Assembly (NCBI RefSeq): GCF_007197575.1
Contig: NZ_CP041616.1
Coordinates: 1,798,001-1,862,000 of the forward strand
Direction of reading: 5' to 3'
Length of the DNA stretch: 64,000 nt
Source: Ornithinimicrobium ciconiae
Lineage (GTDB): Bacteria; Actinomycetota; Actinomycetes; Actinomycetales; Dermatophilaceae
The notes beneath the pieces are model-generated. The model saw nothing but the letters and a program-made list of their open reading frames with translations, was not told where the DNA came from and made no database searches. Below, one piece after another: positions 48,825-58,153 of the stretch. The position numbers and the translations under genes were made by a program. The number at the start of each line of letters is the position of its first letter. The first letter of the stretch is position 1.

Positions 48825-49850
48825 TCAGGATACGTTGGCTTGCGCCCGGGACAGCAGCGACGAGGCCTCCTGCCGGGCCGGGTCGCTCGCTGCCTGGTCC
48901 AGGTGCGAGAGGTGCTCGGGGATCGGGCGGCCCCACTTGTGCATGGCCTGGGCGTACAGGCGCCCCGCTCGGTAGGAGCTGCGCACCAGCGGACCAGCCA
49001 TGACGCCCTTGAATCCGATCTGCTCGGCCAGGTCGGACCAGTGCACGAACTCCTCGGGCTTGACCCACCGGTCGATCGGGTGGTGCAGCTTGGAGGGGCG
49101 CAGGTACTGCGTGATGGTCAGGATGTCGCAACCCGCGTCGTGCAGGTCGTGCAGGGCCGCCTCGACCTCGTGGTCCTCCTCGCCCATGCCCAGGATCAGG
49201 TTGGACTTGGTGACCAGGTCGGCCTCACGGGCCATGGTGAGCACGTGCAGCGACTTGTCGTAGGTGAAGGCCGGACGGATCCGCTTGAAGATGCGCGGCA
49301 CCGTCTCCAGGTTGTGAGCGAAGACCTCGGGGCGCGCGTCGAAGACTTGGGAGACCAGCTCGGGGACGGCACCGAAGTCCGGCGGGAGGATCTCGACCCC
49401 GGTGTTGGGGTTGAGGAGATGGATCTGACGAATCGTCTCGGCATACAGGCTGGCAGCGCCGTCGGGCTGGTCGTCACGGGCGACGCCGGTGACCGTGGAG
49501 TAGCGCAGGCCCATCTGCTGGACCGACTCGGCCACGCGGCGCGGCTCGTCGAGGTCCAGGGCGCGGGGCTTGCCCGTCGCGATGTCGCAGAAGTCGCAGC
49601 GGCGGGTGCAGATGTCGCCACCAATGAGGAAGGTGGCCTCCCGGTCCTCCCAACACTCAAAGATGTTGGGGCAGCCAGCCTCCTGACACACGGTGTGCAG
49701 CCCACCGGACTTCACCATGCTGTGCAGTTCCTGGTACTCCGGCCCCATCTTGGCGGTGGTGCGGATCCACTCGGGCTTGCGCTCGATGGGAGTCTCTGCG
49801 TTGCGGGCCTCGACGCGCAGCATGCGGCGACCTTCGGGTGCGACAGTCAC
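48825..49850 (-). CDS. lipA: Lipoyl synthase
   Basis: 341-aa radical-SAM enzyme inserting two sulfurs into protein-bound octanoate. Auxiliary cluster C55, C60, C66 ([12 protein letters not shown]) and radical SAM C81, C85, C88 (CTRRCDFC) are both intact, and the C-terminal RSSYRAG motif is present. GTG start with AAAGGGA upstream. It works with LipB (54295) on the E2 lipoyl domains of SucB (59108), all in this window. Confidence 0.96.
   Translation of the reverse strand: MTVAPEGRRMLRVEARNAETPIERKPEWIRTTAKMGPEYQELHSMVKSGGLHTVCQEAGCPNIFECWEDREATFLIGGDICTRRCDFCDIATGKPRALDLDEPRRVAESVQQMGLRYSTVTGVARDDQPDGAASLYAETIRQIHLLNPNTGVEILPPDFGAVPELVSQVFDARPEVFAHNLETVPRIFKRIRPAFTYDKSLHVLTMAREADLVTKSNLILGMGEEDHEVEAALHDLHDAGCDILTITQYLRPSKLHHPIDRWVKPEEFVHWSDLAEQIGFKGVMAGPLVRSSYRAGRLYAQAMHKWGRPIPEHLSHLDQAASDPARQEASSLLSRAQANVS
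48827..48832 (-). promoter_or_regulatory. Leaderless -10 box inside the 3' end of lipA
   Basis: TATCCT on the minus strand, 7 nt before ATG 48819, embedded in the last lipA codons. Confidence 0.5.
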
Positions 49851-50046
49851 TCGTTCCCTTTCTGTGCAAGCAAACAGGTCTTGCAGACGATTGGTCCGGT
49901 CAGCCTAGTCCCGGCCAGGACCGGGGGCACGGTCGGCCTCGTAGTCCTCCGGGTCGAGCGTCGTCACCCCGCAGCCGGGAGTTGCCCGGCATTGGGGGAG
50001 AGACAATTGTGGTCGTCTCGGATTTGTTATAGAGCAAGTAGAACTA

Positions 50047-50052
50047 TATGAT
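50047..50052 (+). promoter_or_regulatory. Leaderless -10 box of the GntR gene
   Basis: TATGAT, 6 nt before GTG 50059. The AT-rich stretch around it (50027-50050) has ATAG and CTAT ends facing each other, a possible self-regulatory operator. Confidence 0.45.
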
Positions 50053-50058
50053 CGGGTG

Positions 50059-50412
50059 GTGCTCATCCGCATCGACCCCAGAGCGACTGAGCCGATCTAT
50101 GTCCAGATCGAGCGCGAGGTCCGGCGAGCGATCGCGGCCGGCGAGGTCAGTGCGGGGGACCGGCTCCCGGCTGCCCGTGACCTGGCGTCCTCGCTCGAGG
50201 TCAACATGCACACCGTGCTGCGGGCCTACACCGAGCTGCGCGAGGCCGGCGTGATCGACCTCAGGCGAGGCCGCGGTGCCGTGGTCCTCCCGCAGGAGGC
50301 CACCGCCCCAGAGGTGACCCGAGCGGTCGCCGACCTGATCGAGACCGCGCGGCGGCACGGCATACCCCTGTCCCAGCTGCACCAGGCCCTTGATGAAGGA
50401 GCACAGCCATGA
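50059..50412 (+). CDS. GntR family regulator, YtrA subfamily
   Basis: 117 aa: winged HTH (EPIYVQIEREVRRAIAAGEVSAGDRLPAARDLASSLEVNMHTVLRAYTELREAGVIDLRRGRGAVVL) and a short C-terminal helix, the compact YtrA form that controls membrane or transport operons. It overlaps the next gene by ATGA, so it probably regulates itself and that membrane protein. Two adjacent GTG codons are possible (50056, 50059); 50059 fits the TATGAT spacing. Confidence 0.85.
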   Translation: MLIRIDPRATEPIYVQIEREVRRAIAAGEVSAGDRLPAARDLASSLEVNMHTVLRAYTELREAGVIDLRRGRGAVVLPQEATAPEVTRAVADLIETARRHGIPLSQLHQALDEGAQP

Positions 50413-51392
50413 CCATCTCAACCACCGACGAGCGGCGTGTCGCCCGCGCGCACCTGACCGCGACGATCCTGGTCACTGCCCTGAGCGCCGTGCTCCTGCT
50501 GAGCATCATGCTGCTGGTCGCCGGTGACCTGCCGGACCGGCTGGCCACCCACTTCGACGTCTCGGGAGTGCCTGACGACGACATGGCGAGCGCGATGGCC
50601 ATGGGGATGTTCGCACTGGTCGGGATCGGGCTGCCGGCGCTGCTGATCGGCATCTTCGCCACCACCCAGTGGTGGCGGGGTGACGGGGCGCGCGCGTTCA
50701 GCGGGCTCCTGGCCGGACTGCCCGTCGGGCTGACCACACTCTTTGTCGGCCTCGTGCTGGCCAACCGCGGTGCCGCCGCCCCGGACGAGGTGCGGCTCAG
50801 CCCGTGGCTGATGCTGCTCTCGGCCCTGCTCGCCATCGCGGTGGGCATGGTCGTGGCGTGGGTGGTGCCGCGCGGCCTCCCACGCCCCGCTCCGGAGGCT
50901 GTGACACCGGTGGTCCTCGCACCGACCGAGCGGGCCTCGTGGTTCGGTCGGGTGGAGATGGGGCGGCTGCCGCTGCTGGCGATGTTGGGTGCGGTGGTGG
51001 TCCTGGGGATCGCCACGCTCGTCAGTGGGATCTGGTGGCTCTGGCTCATCACGGCTCTCGTCGCGCTCCTCATGGTGGCGGTGACCAGCTTCGTCGTGAC
51101 CGTCGACGGCTCCGGGGTGACCTGGCGGTCCGCGGTCGGCCTGCCACGGGGGCATATCGCTCTGGACCGGATCACCGACGCCGGTGTGGTGGACGCCTCC
51201 CCGGCCGAGTTCGGCGGGTATGGGCTGCGGATGCGGCCCGGTGCCCTCGGCCTGGTGACCCGCAGTGGCAGCGCCCTGCAGGTCACGCACGGTCGCCGCC
51301 GGTTCGTCGCCACGGTGGACGATGCGGCGACCGGCGCGGGCCTGTTGCTGGGCTATCTGGAGATCGGCCGACACGCCACTGACCAGCACTGA
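50409..51392 (+). CDS. DUF1648-domain membrane protein
   Basis: 327 aa. The DUF1648 motif LPDRLATHFDVSGVPDDDM follows the first helix; about six membrane segments in total, then a cytoplasmic PH-like domain (FVVTVDGSGVTWRSAVGLPRGHIALDRITDAGVVD). DUF1648 proteins are often paired with a GntR or ArsR regulator, as here (SdpI-like immunity proteins belong to the same group). ATGA overlap with the regulator gene. Confidence 0.82.
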   Translation: MTISTTDERRVARAHLTATILVTALSAVLLLSIMLLVAGDLPDRLATHFDVSGVPDDDMASAMAMGMFALVGIGLPALLIGIFATTQWWRGDGARAFSGLLAGLPVGLTTLFVGLVLANRGAAAPDEVRLSPWLMLLSALLAIAVGMVVAWVVPRGLPRPAPEAVTPVVLAPTERASWFGRVEMGRLPLLAMLGAVVVLGIATLVSGIWWLWLITALVALLMVAVTSFVVTVDGSGVTWRSAVGLPRGHIALDRITDAGVVDASPAEFGGYGLRMRPGALGLVTRSGSALQVTHGRRRFVATVDDAATGAGLLLGYLEIGRHATDQH

Positions 51393-51470
51393 TGCCAGGC
51401 CGTGGAACAGCGAGCCACAAGCACCTGTTGTCGCCAGTGAACCCAACGACTCACCTGACGGAGGTTTTGC

Positions 51471-52130
51471 ATGTCCCGCATCGCAATCATTGGTGGCCAC
51501 GGCAAGGTGGCGCTGCACCTGGCGCGCCAGCTCAGTGACCGCGGCGACGAGGTGACCTCGATCGTGCGCAACCCTGACCATGAGGCTGACGTCACCCAGA
51601 CCGGAGCCACTCCGTTGGTGCTGGACATCGAGAAGGCGGACGTGGACTCCCTGGCCCAGGCGCTGCAGGGCCAGGACGCGGTGGTCTGGTCGGCCGGTGC
51701 CGGCGGGGGCGACCCCGAGCGCACCAAGGCCGTCGACCGTGACGCCGCGATCGCCTCGATGGACGCCGCGGCCAAGGCCGGGGTCTACCGCTACGTCATG
51801 GTGTCCTATCGCGGAGCCGGCAAGGACGAGATCCCTGCCGACAACCCCTTCAGCACGTATGCCGAGGCGAAGGCTGCCGCGGACGCTCACCTGCGCGCGA
51901 CGGGCCTGCAGTGGACGATCGTGGCGCCCGGCGCGCTCGACCTCGAGCCGGGGGCCGGGACGATCCACCTGGACCGCAACTATGACCGGGCCAACGACGA
52001 CACCAGCGTCTCGCGGGAGGACGTCGCCAGCGTGATCGCGGCCCTCCTGACCGACGAGCGCACCGTGGGCAGCACCTACGAGTTCGTCGGTGGCAGCACC
52101 CCGATCGGCGAGGCGCTCGGCACCCACTGA
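51471..52130 (+). CDS. NAD(P)-binding SDR-like protein
   Basis: 219 aa atypical SDR/NmrA-type. Rossmann start RIAIIGGHGKVALHLARQL, then DAVVWSAGAGGG and YVMVSYRGAG; the catalytic Tyr-x3-Lys is present as STYAEAKAAAD. It resembles YwnB/YesF-type NAD(P)H-binding proteins that act on flavins or quinones; substrate unknown. ATG with ACGGAGG upstream. Single gene. Confidence 0.88.
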   Translation: MSRIAIIGGHGKVALHLARQLSDRGDEVTSIVRNPDHEADVTQTGATPLVLDIEKADVDSLAQALQGQDAVVWSAGAGGGDPERTKAVDRDAAIASMDAAAKAGVYRYVMVSYRGAGKDEIPADNPFSTYAEAKAAADAHLRATGLQWTIVAPGALDLEPGAGTIHLDRNYDRANDDTSVSREDVASVIAALLTDERTVGSTYEFVGGSTPIGEALGTH

Positions 52131-52183
52131 CCGAGTGGCGCCGTGTGGCGCCCCTGCGGGTGACTGGACGCCTGGGTCTGGGG

Positions 52184-53188
52184 TCAGTTGACGTCGCGGC
52201 GGCGGAAGACCAGCCAGGACGCGAGGATTATCACTGCGCCGACGACACCGATGACCAGGGCGCCCTGCTCGAGCGAGATGCGCGTGATCACCTCGCGGCA
52301 GTTGCCCTCGAATCCCTCGTCGCACACCCAGGTGTGCATCTCGTGGCCGTCGTTGACCCAGGCGATGAGGTTTTCACTGAGCAGATACTTTGCCCAGTCC
52401 GGGAACAGCGCGCGCACCATGTTTTCCGCGACGAGCATGTAGCCGATGACGATGCCCAGCACCGCCCCCGTGTGCCTCAGGAGCAGGCCGGCAGCAGCGC
52501 CGACCATGCCGAGGAAGACCGCCAGCAGCACGATCCGCGCGCTCATCCACCCCAGGTCGGCCCACTGGGCCGCGGTGACCGCGTCGTCCACGCCCCTCAT
52601 CCGAAAGATGAGGGGGATGCCGCCGAGGATCAGGGCCAGGAAGAGGGCGGTGATCGGGATCGCGACCAGTCCCGAGGCGAGCACCTTGCTGCCGAAGACG
52701 CGATCACGGCGCGGCTCAAAGGTCAGCCAGGTGCCCAGGGTCCGGTGGGCCAGCTCGGCGGCGGTCGCGGTCGAGCCACCGAGGAGGACGAGGAAGAACA
52801 CCAGGGTCCCGGTCTGCTGCAGGTTCATCGTGTAGAGGTCGACCATCGACGGCGGCCCGTAACTTGCCAGCATCTCCTCGAAGGTCGGCTCGGGCCACTC
52901 ACACCCGAAGTCGAGGGTGGCGTCCCCTGTCCGCTCGCGCTCAGCCTCCTGGTCCTCAAGACACTGGGAGATGAACTCCTCGTCGTTGAACTCCTGCTGG
53001 GACTCCCAGTCCTCGTGTGCCATCTCGAAGTCCGCGCGTGCCCGGTCCTCAAAAGCAGACAGCGGCTGGACGCTCTGCCACAAGCCCCAGAAGACCAGGG
53101 CCGAGACCGCCAGGATGGCCAGCACCGACAGGTGCACGATCTTGCGGGAGAGGATGCGCCGCAGCTCGACGCGGGTCAGCTGGGTCAT
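52184..53188 (-). CDS. ABC transporter permease
   Basis: 334 aa, ABC-2-like with six membrane segments: one at the N-terminus (about 17-36), a long extracytoplasmic loop (40-125) with two cysteines (CLEDQE; FGCEWPEP), then TMs from about 130, and a small C-terminal loop with further cysteines (VCDEGFEGNC). Partner of the overlapping ATPase gene (4-nt overlap). It likely exports or senses an antimicrobial or lipid. Confidence 0.85.
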   Translation of the reverse strand: MTQLTRVELRRILSRKIVHLSVLAILAVSALVFWGLWQSVQPLSAFEDRARADFEMAHEDWESQQEFNDEEFISQCLEDQEAERERTGDATLDFGCEWPEPTFEEMLASYGPPSMVDLYTMNLQQTGTLVFFLVLLGGSTATAAELAHRTLGTWLTFEPRRDRVFGSKVLASGLVAIPITALFLALILGGIPLIFRMRGVDDAVTAAQWADLGWMSARIVLLAVFLGMVGAAAGLLLRHTGAVLGIVIGYMLVAENMVRALFPDWAKYLLSENLIAWVNDGHEMHTWVCDEGFEGNCREVITRISLEQGALVIGVVGAVIILASWLVFRRRDVN

Positions 53189-54252
53189 CGGCCGCCCTCC
53201 TCGTCTGCGGAGTGAGGGGTATGCCGTGCGTCAGGTGGCGGTGGAAGGCCGCCACCCGGTGCGCTCGGCGGGGGTGGGAGGCCGCCACCCGGTGCGCTCG
53301 GCGGTGGTGGGGTGGAGGCGCCGAGCTGGTCGTCCTGGGTCAGCTGCAGGAAGGCGGACTCCAGGTCGCGGCGGGCGGGGACGAGCCGGTCGACATACAG
53401 ACCTTGGGCCGCCAGGGCGCGGGTGATGTCGGCGGGACGGTCGACGCCGCTGACGCGCAGGCCATCGGCGGTCAGGTCGGCGGTCATCCCGACCCGACGC
53501 AGGACGGCGACCGCGGCCTCGGGGCTGTCGATGCCGACGTCGACACCGCCGGCGCCGGCCTCGTTGATGAGATCGGCGACCGCGCCCTGGGCCACCACCT
53601 GGCCGCGCCCGATGATCGAGACTGTGTCGGCGATCTGCTCGATCTCGGAGAGGATGTGACTGCTCACCAGCACGGTGCGGCCCTCCGTGCCCAGGCGGCG
53701 CATCGTCTCGCGGATCTCCCGGATGCCGGCCGGGTCCAGGCCGTTGGTGGGCTCGTCGAAGATCAGCAGATCGGGGGACTTCAGCAGTGTCGCGGCGATC
53801 GCCAGACGCTGCTTCATGCCCAAGGAGTAGGCAGCGAAGCGGTCGTCCCCACGGTCGGCCAGCCCCACCTCCTCCAGCACCTCACCAACGCGCTGCTGAG
53901 GGGTGCCGATGGCGTCGGCCAGCAGACTCAGGCTCTTGCGCCCGGTGAAGGTCGGATAGAACTTCGGGCTCTCCACGATCGCGCCGACGCGGCCGATGAC
54001 GTGCGGCAGGCGCTGCGGCACCGGCTGGCCAAAGATGTGCATGGTGCCGCTGTCCGCCCGCAGCAGCCCCAGGAGCATGCGGATGGTCGTGGTCTTGCCC
54101 GAGCCGTTGGGCCCCAGGAAGCCGTGGACACCTCCGGCGGGCACGTCCAGGTCCAGGCCGTGGATCGCCACCCGGCGGCCACGGACTCCCGCGAAGGTCT
54201 TGCGCAACCCCCGGGTCGCGACGGCGAGCCCATCATCGGCAGCCAACTCCAC
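53185..54252 (-). CDS. ABC transporter ATP-binding protein
   Basis: 355 aa, BcrA/CcmA-like. Walker A GPNGSGKTT, Q-loop VGAIVESPKFYP, signature SLGMKQRLAIAATL (LGMKQ form), Walker B LLIFDEPTNGLDP and switch His VSSHIL. A C-terminal proline tail carries two PPPPSAPGGGL repeats. GTG start with GAGGGGAG upstream. Runs with the permease gene. Confidence 0.93.
   Translation of the reverse strand: MELAADDGLAVATRGLRKTFAGVRGRRVAIHGLDLDVPAGGVHGFLGPNGSGKTTTIRMLLGLLRADSGTMHIFGQPVPQRLPHVIGRVGAIVESPKFYPTFTGRKSLSLLADAIGTPQQRVGEVLEEVGLADRGDDRFAAYSLGMKQRLAIAATLLKSPDLLIFDEPTNGLDPAGIREIRETMRRLGTEGRTVLVSSHILSEIEQIADTVSIIGRGQVVAQGAVADLINEAGAGGVDVGIDSPEAAVAVLRRVGMTADLTADGLRVSGVDRPADITRALAAQGLYVDRLVPARRDLESAFLQLTQDDQLGASTPPPPSAPGGGLPPPPSAPGGGLPPPPDARHTPHSADEEGGR
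53246..53311 (-). repeat. 33-bp coding tandem repeat in the ABC ATPase tail
   Basis: Two near-identical 33-bp units (53246-53278, 53279-53311) encoding PPPPSAPGGGL each. Confidence 0.85.
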
Positions 54253-54294
54253 GGCATACTCCCCTCGGCGCGCGGCCGCACGAGAGGGGCCGAC

Positions 54295-54948
54295 TCAGGA
54301 GAGTATGGCGGCGGGTGAGGTGGTAGACAGGTGCGACACGCGTGACTCGATGCGGGGGAGCACGTCCTGGACGGTGACCGGACGGCCCAGCTCCAGGGAC
54401 AGGGTCGTCACGCCGGCGTCGGCGATGCCGCAGGGGATGATCGCATCGGCCCAGGACAGGTCGCAGTCGGCGTTGAACGAGAAGCCGTGCATCGTCACAT
54501 CCTGACTGACCCGAATGCCGATCGCGCCGATCTTGCGGTCCGGCCCGCGCTCGTCGGCCAGCACCCAGACGCCACTGCGGCCCTCGACCCGGGTCGTGTG
54601 CACCCCGAAGTCCGCGCACACGTCGATGAGCAGGTCCTCCAGACGGCGCACGTGGGCGACCACGTCGACCGGGGAGGGCAGGTGCACGATCGGGTAGCCC
54701 ACCAGCTGACCAGGGCCGTGCCAGGTGATCTTGCCGCCCCGGTCGACGTCGATGACCGGGGTGCCGTCGGTGGGACGCTCGTGGTCCTCGGTGCGCTTGC
54801 CGGCGGTGTAGACGGCCGCGTGCTCCAGCAGCAGGATCGAGTCGGGCAGCTCGCCGCTGACCACCTGGGCGTGCACCTCGCGCTGGTGCGCCCACGCCTG
54901 CTCGTAGTCGACGTAGTCCGGGGCGAAACCGACGTGCTCGATGCGCAT
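54295..54948 (-). CDS. lipB: Octanoyl-ACP:protein transferase
   Basis: 217-aa LipB. Transfers octanoate from ACP to lipoyl domains before LipA acts. Motifs: [35 protein letters not shown]...[10 protein letters not shown] (catalytic Lys) and DAIIPCGI (catalytic Cys). ATG 54948 is 7 nt after TACAGT and has no Shine-Dalgarno; ten extra codons upstream are not conserved. It is separated from lipA by unrelated operons, an insertion into the more common lipB-lipA pair. Confidence 0.95.
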   Translation of the reverse strand: MRIEHVGFAPDYVDYEQAWAHQREVHAQVVSGELPDSILLLEHAAVYTAGKRTEDHERPTDGTPVIDVDRGGKITWHGPGQLVGYPIVHLPSPVDVVAHVRRLEDLLIDVCADFGVHTTRVEGRSGVWVLADERGPDRKIGAIGIRVSQDVTMHGFSFNADCDLSWADAIIPCGIADAGVTTLSLELGRPVTVQDVLPRIESRVSHLSTTSPAAILS

Positions 54949-54955
54949 GGCTGCC

Positions 54956-54961
54956 ACTGTA
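54956..54961 (-). promoter_or_regulatory. Leaderless -10 box of lipB
   Basis: TACAGT on the minus strand, 7 nt before ATG 54948. Confidence 0.5.
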
Positions 54962-55073
54962 CGCCTCGCGACCGTCACCGCCGGAGGGGCTGTGGACGGG
55001 CTCAGGGGCAGGTCAGCGCCCCCCTGTGGACAACATCTGCGCGAAGGGGGCCGGGAAGTGCAGGGTGCCGGGC

Positions 55074-56846
55074 ATGGATGTTCCGCAGATTCCCGGGTAT
55101 GACGTGCTGGGCCGGATCGGCGTTGGCTCCAGCGCCCAGGTGTGGCGGGCTCGGCGCCGGGCTGATGACCTCGCCGTCGCCCTCAAGGTGCTGCCGACCG
55201 AGCCTGAGCAGGTCACGGCAGCGCTGCGGGAGGCTGGGGTGCTGGCCCGCGTGCGGCACGAGCACGTCATCCACCTGTATGACGTATTGCCAGTTCCCGG
55301 AGAGGGTGGCCGTCCCGGTGGGATCGCGCTGGCGATGGAACTGGCCGATGGTGGGTCCCTGGCCGAGGTGCTCGGAGCACGTGAGCACCTGACGCCAGGC
55401 GAGCTGGTGACCGTGTGCTCGCCACTGGCCGGTGCCCTGGCCGAGCTGCACCGCGCCGGTGTGGTCCATGGCGACGTCGCCCCCGGCAATGTGCTCTTCC
55501 GGGCAGACGGGATGCCGCTGCTGGCCGACCTCGGGGTGTCACGCATCGCCGGGGAGGTGCGCACGCAGACCTACGGCACCGACGGGATGGTTGCCCCGGA
55601 GGTGCTGGAGGGATTTGCACCCTCGGCGGAGTCCGACGTCTATGGGCTGGGAGCGCTGGCGTGGCGCTGCCTGGTGGGGGAGCCACCAGGATGGGTGGGC
55701 ACCCGCAGCGCGCTCGCCGACCTGCGCCCCGAGCTGCCGGCACCGCTGGTGGCCCTGGTCACCGCGTGCCTGGCGGCAGAGCCCTCGGAGCGACCGGAGG
55801 CCGAGGAGGTCGCGGTGGCGCTGTTTGCCGCGGCCCGCCCCGAGCCGGTCGAGCTGGCACCTGGAGCAGACCCCGCTGCCGGGCTGACCCAACGGATCCG
55901 CGTCGAGGACAGCCTGTCGGGCCCCGATCCGGAGAGAGACGCCGATGGCGAAGCCGGCCGGGCGAGGGAGACCACCGGTGCCGTCGGCAGGGGTCGGACC
56001 CGCGACCGGGGAGCGATCCTGGCTCGAGCCGGAGCGCGTGAGGTGCACCCGCGAGCGCTGCACCGGGCGGCCACCGAGCCGACGGGGCGCGGGTTGCGTG
56101 CCCGGGTGTCGGCGGTGTCGGCGGCGTCGGCACGGACCCGCGCCGGCTGGATGCTGGGCGGCGTCGTCGTGCTCCTGGTGGGAGCCCTGCTGCTGGTCCC
56201 GGCGGTCCGGTCACTGCTCCCTGGCGCGGGACCGGATGAGGGCGGCACTCCGCAGGCTCCGGGAACCCTGGAGGTCGCCGGGGCCTCGGTGCTGGCGGAT
56301 GCCGCTGCTCCGGTCCCGGACACCGATGACGCGACCAGCGCCACGGCTGCACCAGGCACGGCTGAGGCTGCACCAGGCACGACTGAGGCTGCCCCGGTCC
56401 CCGGCACGGCTGGGCCGGGTGCACCTGAGGCCACCACCGAGGCGTCCGCGCAGACGGTGGGCCAAGGTCTGACCGATCCGGTGGACGACCCCCGAGGCGT
56501 GGCGCAACAGCTGCTTGACGCCCGTGCCACTGCCTGGAGCTCGGGCGATCCCGCTGATCTGGAGCGGGCACACCTGTCCGGCTCGCCGGCCTACGAGCAG
56601 GAGGTGGACTCCCTGGACAGTGCGCGTGAGCAGGAGGTCGCCTACCGAGGGCTGGAGTTCACCGTCACACGCGCCTCAGTGCTCGAGTCCGAGGCCGACC
56701 GGGTGCGGATGGAGCTGGACGTGGAGCGCTCGGACTATCAGGTGGTCACGCCGCAGGGGACGATGACCCACCCGGGCAGCACGGCGGTCGTTGAACTGGA
56801 ACTGCACCGCTTCGAGCATGGTTGGCGGATCTGGGGGTGGGGCTGA
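55074..56846 (+). CDS. Transmembrane Ser/Thr protein kinase
   Basis: 590 aa, PknA/PknB-like layout. Gly loop GVGSSAQVW (16-24), K38 (ALKVL), E53 in helix C, catalytic loop HGDVAPGN (132-139; Asp134 kept, HRD Arg replaced by Gly and the usual Lys by Ala), DLG at 152-154 in place of DFG, and APE 174-176. The loss of the HRD Arg suggests activity without activation-loop control. A membrane helix at about 355-380 precedes an Ala/Pro/Thr-rich stalk and a small NTF2-like outer domain ([33 protein letters not shown]). ATG 55074 chosen (weak CAGGGT box 7 nt upstream). Confidence 0.88.
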   Translation: MDVPQIPGYDVLGRIGVGSSAQVWRARRRADDLAVALKVLPTEPEQVTAALREAGVLARVRHEHVIHLYDVLPVPGEGGRPGGIALAMELADGGSLAEVLGAREHLTPGELVTVCSPLAGALAELHRAGVVHGDVAPGNVLFRADGMPLLADLGVSRIAGEVRTQTYGTDGMVAPEVLEGFAPSAESDVYGLGALAWRCLVGEPPGWVGTRSALADLRPELPAPLVALVTACLAAEPSERPEAEEVAVALFAAARPEPVELAPGADPAAGLTQRIRVEDSLSGPDPERDADGEAGRARETTGAVGRGRTRDRGAILARAGAREVHPRALHRAATEPTGRGLRARVSAVSAASARTRAGWMLGGVVVLLVGALLLVPAVRSLLPGAGPDEGGTPQAPGTLEVAGASVLADAAAPVPDTDDATSATAAPGTAEAAPGTTEAAPVPGTAGPGAPEATTEASAQTVGQGLTDPVDDPRGVAQQLLDARATAWSSGDPADLERAHLSGSPAYEQEVDSLDSAREQEVAYRGLEFTVTRASVLESEADRVRMELDVERSDYQVVTPQGTMTHPGSTAVVELELHRFEHGWRIWGWG

Positions 56847-56856
56847 CGGACCCGGG

Positions 56857-57894
56857 TCAGTGCTCGCGCCGCCGCCGCAGGAGCACACCCAGCCGCCCCC
56901 GTGAGGAGGAGGTGACAGCGCCCTCGGTGGGGATCTCGTCGTGTCCCGGAGCGCTGCTGGGCGGCTGCACCGGGAACGCAGGCAGCGCAGCCACCAGGTG
57001 GAAGGTCCGCTCCCAGCCCGAGATGGACAGTGGCTCGGCGTCGTTGAGGTCATAGGTGATGAACCACTCGCCCACCACCTCAGCCTGGCGCGGCTGGTGC
57101 ACATTGGTCAGCAGCCGGGTCACCCGCTCGGAGAAGAGCGCCTCGACCCACTGCTCGGCTCCCGGCTCCACCCGGATGCGCGGGTCGCGGGCGCTGGGCG
57201 CCAGGCTCAGAGACGATCCGGCCGACCTGCTGTCCACCTCCTGGGTGGTGGCGACTGCCGACTCGTCCGCACCGAACGCGTCGAACTCGGCGCGGGGGAG
57301 AGCCTCCTTGCCGATCCGGACCGCCAGATAGCGGCAACTGCCCTCGTCCTGTGGCGTGCCTCGGGGTCCGGTGTCGTCGCCAGAGCTCCAGCACTCGGTC
57401 CCGACGTGACATTGACGGCCACCCTGCACCCACGCGACCACGTCCAGCCGCACCCGGTGCTCCTCCAGCCCTCGGTGGAAGATCCGACCCGGAAGGTCGG
57501 CAGGATTTGCCACCGGCACCGCATGGAAACCGTTGGCGTGGGCGAAGGTCATCAGCCGGAACGGATCACGCCATCCCTCGGCCTGCTGCCGCACCTGCTT
57601 CTGCATCAGCGCCCAGAGCACGGCCGAGCCGGACGTCGCCAGGACGGCGACCACCAGGGGGCCGGCCTCGGTCATCCGGTGCGACAGCAGGAGCAGCACG
57701 ATGAGGCCGGTGAGCGCGCCGAAGAGCACCGTGAGCAAGGCGGCCACGACAACCCAGCGCGAGGCGCGCAGCACGGGTGCCGCAGAGGTCTCGGGGTGCT
57801 CGCGAGCCTCCTGCAGCAGCACGCTCTCGCGCCACGCGGCGACCCGTCGGGGTGAGGCCTTCGCCCGCAGGGGGCCATACCTGATCGGTCCCAT
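56857..57894 (-). CDS. Membrane-anchored hypothetical protein
   Basis: 345 aa. Two closely spaced membrane helices (about 44-68 and 78-98) after a basic N-terminus; the rest (about 100-345) is a soluble mixed alpha/beta domain (FAHANGFHAVPVANPADLPG, VGEWFITYDLNDAEPLSISGWERTFHLVAAL), ending in a basic tail. No family recognised. Convergent with the kinase gene, 10 nt apart. The GFH-type segment resembles proteins that probe their own membrane domain, but that is weak. Confidence 0.72.
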   Translation of the reverse strand: MGPIRYGPLRAKASPRRVAAWRESVLLQEAREHPETSAAPVLRASRWVVVAALLTVLFGALTGLIVLLLLSHRMTEAGPLVVAVLATSGSAVLWALMQKQVRQQAEGWRDPFRLMTFAHANGFHAVPVANPADLPGRIFHRGLEEHRVRLDVVAWVQGGRQCHVGTECWSSGDDTGPRGTPQDEGSCRYLAVRIGKEALPRAEFDAFGADESAVATTQEVDSRSAGSSLSLAPSARDPRIRVEPGAEQWVEALFSERVTRLLTNVHQPRQAEVVGEWFITYDLNDAEPLSISGWERTFHLVAALPAFPVQPPSSAPGHDEIPTEGAVTSSSRGRLGVLLRRRREH

Positions 57895-58153
57895 GATCAG
57901 CCCGCTTCCGGGACGCGGGATCCCGCAAAGCAGCGATCGAGCAGGCGGGCAGGAGCTGCAGGGTCACGGTCTGCAGCGTGAGTGATGAGGCCATGGGCGC
58001 ACATGGCGAAAGCCTAGCCCCAACAGTCACACCAGTCACGTGCGCCACACGGGCCCGAATAGGGGGAGCGCAGCACATCCCGCGCTGAGAGCCCGTCGGC
58101 GACGAAGTCGGTCACCGTCCGGGCGAGCCGCGGCAGGAGATGCTCCGACACCC
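57895..58153. other. Intergenic region without identifiable gene
   Basis: 259 nt between two minus-strand genes. I see no ORF, RNA gene or strong hairpin; it must hold the promoter of the 57894 gene. Confidence 0.5.
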
